Source: CAJBVW01 sp964457335 (GTDB taxonomy: Bacteria; Myxococcota_A; UBA796; SXON01). Taken from it: a stretch of DNA of 64,000 bases. Position numbers and translations under genes: made by a program. Shown here piece by piece: positions 61,774 through 64,000 of the stretch. How positions within the stretch are numbered: the first letter of the stretch is position 1; every line of letters begins with the position of its first letter. Below the pieces are notes generated by a model. That model made no database searches and was not told the DNA's origin. It saw only the letters and a list, made by a program, of their open reading frames with translations. The stretch is taken from positions 1 through 64,000 of the forward strand of contig CAYWGD010000033.1 of the NCBI GenBank assembly GCA_964457335.1, written 5' to 3'.

Positions 61774-62954
61774 GCCGCCTCGCCTTCGTGGGCCTCGATC
61801 GCCAGATCTACCTGACGGACACCACGGGCGCGGAGCCGACCTCGCTCACCGCGCCGATGCCGCGCGGAGGCTCGGGCTGGGGCATGCTCACGCGCTCGCA
61901 GGAGGCCTGGTCCTGGCCCACCTGGTCGCCGGACGGCGAGTGGATCGCGGCCTTCGCGGTGGAGGGCGGGGACGACGAGTCCGGCCCCGTGCGCGTCGTG
62001 ACCCTCTCCATCGACGGCGTGCGCCAGGTCGAGTGGGCGCACATCCCGAACATGTCGCCGATCTACCTGCAGTGGCACCCGACCGGGAACGCGATCTCGG
62101 TGCTCACGCAGCAGGGCTCGGAGCTCGTCCTCTCGCTGCTCCGCAAGGAGCGCCTCGGGCAGGTGCGCCCCATCGAGCAGGGCGTCCCCCTCTTCTTCAA
62201 CTGGACCCCCTCGGGCGACCGCGTGCTCATCCACGTCGGCAGCAAGGACGACCCCGCCGGGCGGCTGATGCTCCGCGACCCGCTGGGCGACGGCGAGGAC
62301 GTGCTCTACGAGCGCGCCCCCGGCAGCTTCTGCGCGCCGGTGTTCCCCGGGGAGCGCGCGGTCGTCGCGCTCCGGAAGCCCGACGGCAGCTCGGAGGTCG
62401 TGGCCTGCGCGCCGGACGGCTCGGACGCGGTCTCGCTGCTCTCGCGGCGCGGGCTCATGGCCGTGCTCCCCGGCCCCAAGGGCTCGCCCTGGCTCGCGGT
62501 GGCCTGCGCCCCCAAGGGCGAGAGCACGCCCTACCGCGGCATCGACCTCGTCCACGTCGACACCGGCGAGACGCGCGCGCTCACGACCTCCGACTGCCTC
62601 GCCTACTTCTGGTCCCCGAACGGCGACTACCTGCTCTACGCGCTCGTCGACTCCGACGCGAACTGCCTCTACTGGTACAAGGTCGACGTGGCGGGCGGCG
62701 AGCCCGTGGGCCTCGGCAGCTTCTGGCCCACGCGCGACATCCTCTTCTACCTGCACTTCTTCGACCAGTACGCGCAGAGCCACTCGCTCATCTCGCCGGA
62801 CGGGCGCTACGTCGTGTTCGCGGGCTACCCCGCGGGCGGCGGCCAGGCCGACCTCTCGAGCCCCCCGCGCATCTACCTGAAGGACGTGCTCGACCCCGCC
62901 CGGCCGCCCGAGATGGTGGGGCGCGGCTCCTTCGCGGTGTTCTCGCACCGGTGA
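61770..62954 (+). CDS. TolB/WD40-like beta-propeller protein
   Basis: This is a 394-residue protein of repeated beta-sheet blades (ASWSPTWSPDGEWIAAFAV; YLQWHPTGNAISVLTQ; FFNWTPSGDRVLIHVG; YFWSPNGDYLLYALV; SHSLISPDGRYVVFAG), each with the SPDG/SPxG turn typical of TolB/PD40 repeats. About six blades fit the length. No signal peptide is seen, unlike TolB, so it may be cytoplasmic. GTG 61770 overlaps the previous stop (GTGA); the open frame also starts at ATG 61755. It is likely a binding scaffold. Confidence 0.82.
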   Translation: MSRLAFVGLDRQIYLTDTTGAEPTSLTAPMPRGGSGWGMLTRSQEAWSWPTWSPDGEWIAAFAVEGGDDESGPVRVVTLSIDGVRQVEWAHIPNMSPIYLQWHPTGNAISVLTQQGSELVLSLLRKERLGQVRPIEQGVPLFFNWTPSGDRVLIHVGSKDDPAGRLMLRDPLGDGEDVLYERAPGSFCAPVFPGERAVVALRKPDGSSEVVACAPDGSDAVSLLSRRGLMAVLPGPKGSPWLAVACAPKGESTPYRGIDLVHVDTGETRALTTSDCLAYFWSPNGDYLLYALVDSDANCLYWYKVDVAGGEPVGLGSFWPTRDILFYLHFFDQYAQSHSLISPDGRYVVFAGYPAGGGQADLSSPPRIYLKDVLDPARPPEMVGRGSFAVFSHR

Positions 62955-63748
62955 GGCACTCGCCGCTCACCGAGTTCGCGCTCCTGGCGCGCGTGCCCGA
63001 CGAGGCGTTGGACCTCGAGCGGCTGGCGCTCTCCGTCGCGCGCCTGGGCAACCCCGGCCTCGATCCCGCCGCCGTGTCGGCCGAGCTCGACCAGCTCGCC
63101 GAGCGCGTCGCCGACGAGGTGACGCCGTCCATGCCGCCGGACCGCCTCGCCGCGGGCCTCGCGCGCGTGATCGGCGGCACGCTCGGCTTCCGCGGCGCGC
63201 CCGAGGTGTTCGCCGGCCCCGAGGGCAGCTACCTCGACCGGGTGCTGGAGCGGCGCGCGGGCCTCCCCATCCTGCTCGCGATCGTGTGGATGCGGCTCGG
63301 CGCGCGGGTCGGCGTCCCCATCAGCGGCATCGGCTACCCCGGCCACTTCCTCGCCCGCCTGGACCTCCCCGGGGCGCCGCTCTACGTCGATCCCTTCGCG
63401 GGCGGCGCGCTCGCCGACGCCGGCGACCTGCTCGCCCGGCTCCCCGACGGCGCCCCGCGGTCGCTCATCGAGCCGTCCCCGACGCGCGCCATCGTCACGC
63501 GCGTCCTCACGAACCTCAAGCACCTCCACGTCGACCGCGCCGAGCACGACTCCGCGCTGGCCATCGTGGACCGCCTGCTCCTGCTCGTGGGCGAGGTGCC
63601 GGCCGAGCTGCGCGACCGCGGGCTGCTGCTGCTCCGGCTCGACCGCGCCGCCGAGGGTGTCCGCGACCTGGACCGCTACCTCGCCCTCGCCCCCGACGCC
63701 GCCGACCGCGGCGCCGTCGAGGGCGTGCTGGCGCGCGTCCGGCGCTGA
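62951..63748 (+). CDS. SirB1-family (transglutaminase-like plus TPR) protein
   Basis: This is a 265-residue protein. The conserved core is GSYLDRVLERRAGLPILLAI, then RVGVPISGIGYPGHFLARLD and APLYVDPFAGG; the last two carry the His and Asp of the transglutaminase-like fold. The Cys of active transglutaminases is absent, as usual in SirB1. A helical TPR-like tail (ALAIVDRLLLLVGEVPAELR) follows. GTG 62951 overlaps the propeller stop (GTGA). The function in this group is not known. It is the fourth and last gene of the TetR operon. Confidence 0.85.
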   Translation: MRHSPLTEFALLARVPDEALDLERLALSVARLGNPGLDPAAVSAELDQLAERVADEVTPSMPPDRLAAGLARVIGGTLGFRGAPEVFAGPEGSYLDRVLERRAGLPILLAIVWMRLGARVGVPISGIGYPGHFLARLDLPGAPLYVDPFAGGALADAGDLLARLPDGAPRSLIEPSPTRAIVTRVLTNLKHLHVDRAEHDSALAIVDRLLLLVGEVPAELRDRGLLLLRLDRAAEGVRDLDRYLALAPDAADRGAVEGVLARVRR

Positions 63749-63839
63749 CACACGGGCACGAGCCCGAGGGTGCCCGACGGCCGCGTGAGGGCCACCCGAT
63801 CGAAGCGACAGCGCGTATCGACACACCCGCCCCGACACA

Positions 63840-63950
63840 TGTATCAGCGCGCCGCCCGGGAGCCGCCGCGCCGCTTTCCGCCACCAAGGCCCCGTTCGGG
63901 CTCTTGACCCGGCAAGAGCTCACTGATACACGCGATACAGGAGTGATACA
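63840..63950. promoter_or_regulatory. Repeated TGATACA motifs before the last gene
   Basis: An inverted TGTATCA at 63840-63846 faces TGATACA (63924-63930), CGATACA (63933-63939) and TGATACA (63944-63950). The last three have start distances of 9 and 11 bp and abut or overlap the ribosome site. A perfect 7-bp hairpin, GCTCTTG (63900-63906) with CAAGAGC (63913-63919), lies just ahead. This looks like a regulator binding region, but no regulator is visible in the window. Confidence 0.5.
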
Positions 63951-63952
63951 TC

Positions 63953-64000
63953 ATGGCCCTGTTCGACACCTTCGCCTCGCGGCTCGCGCGCCCCGCCGGC
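63953..64000 (+). CDS. 5' end of a gene cut by the window
   Basis: ATG 63953 follows a GGAG ribosome site 8 nt upstream and opens MALFDTFASRLARPAG (16 codons) before the sequence ends. The short peptide is not enough for a family assignment. Confidence 0.6.
   Translation, partial: MALFDTFASRLARPAG

Overview
The window is uniformly very GC-rich (about 70% or more by eye) and gene-dense, with about 52 protein genes, no gap longer than 300 bases, no rRNA or tRNA that I could find, and no complete insertion sequence. The best pointers to the organism are a 1,693-residue surface protein ending in a Cys-Gly-Cys / hydrophobic / Arg-rich tail of the MYXO-CTERM type, MopE-like metal-binding repeats, many lipoproteins, and a putative LexA box resembling the one I recall for Myxococcus xanthus. 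Together they suggest a member of the Myxococcota (former Deltaproteobacteria). This is an inference from gene content, not from a marker gene.

Layout, left to right. 85-8769: an ABC exporter, a small secreted protein, a multi-pass membrane protein with a possible TIR-like fold, and carA-carB (carbamoyl phosphate synthase). 8958-15962: a catabolic block on the minus strand (short-chain dehydrogenase, RidA, enoyl-CoA hydratase, lipoprotein, methyltransferase, acyl-CoA dehydrogenase, benzoate-CoA-ligase-family enzyme, creatininase-family hydrolase) that resembles aerobic 2-aminobenzoyl-CoA degradation clusters but lacks the ring-attacking monooxygenase. 16103-19526: an alpha/beta hydrolase divergent from a desaturase-TetR-B3/B4 operon, with a triple palindromic operator between them. 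19583-26540: assorted secreted or hypothetical proteins, a glutathione transferase, a pentapeptide-repeat protein and a lipase-like hydrolase.

26556-37997: one seven-gene minus-strand operon (DUF4175 coiled-coil membrane protein, HExxH peptidase with TPRs, MoxR ATPase, DUF58, two BatA/GATase-like vWA membrane proteins, DUF4159). All junctions overlap except the 7-nt MoxR-DUF58 gap, so it looks like an envelope-associated MoxR/vWA system. 38134-40241: lexA and a histidine kinase. 40256-50784: surface and envelope proteins (CotH-like lipoprotein, an Asp/His-tailed secreted protein, a DASS/SLC13 transporter, and the giant FG-GAP/MopE/MYXO-CTERM protein). 50949-58472: an SDR with a partner secreted protein, a rhomboid-like pseudoprotease, a secreted protein-MurJ-methyltransferase operon, and a B12-binding radical SAM enzyme. 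58616-64000: a beta-barrel-like protein, a lipoprotein, a TetR/membrane/beta-propeller/SirB1-like operon, and the first codons of a gene cut by the window edge.

Three non-coding themes stand out. A dispersed GC-clamped hairpin repeat (four copies) sits just after stop codons in three places and in frame inside carA in the fourth. Four genes have a TANNNT box exactly 6 nt before the start codon and no ribosome-binding site, the pattern expected of leaderless transcripts. Several multi-copy palindrome arrays look like operators. Gene starts were chosen from Shine-Dalgarno matches and from 1-4 nt stop/start overlaps, which are common here.
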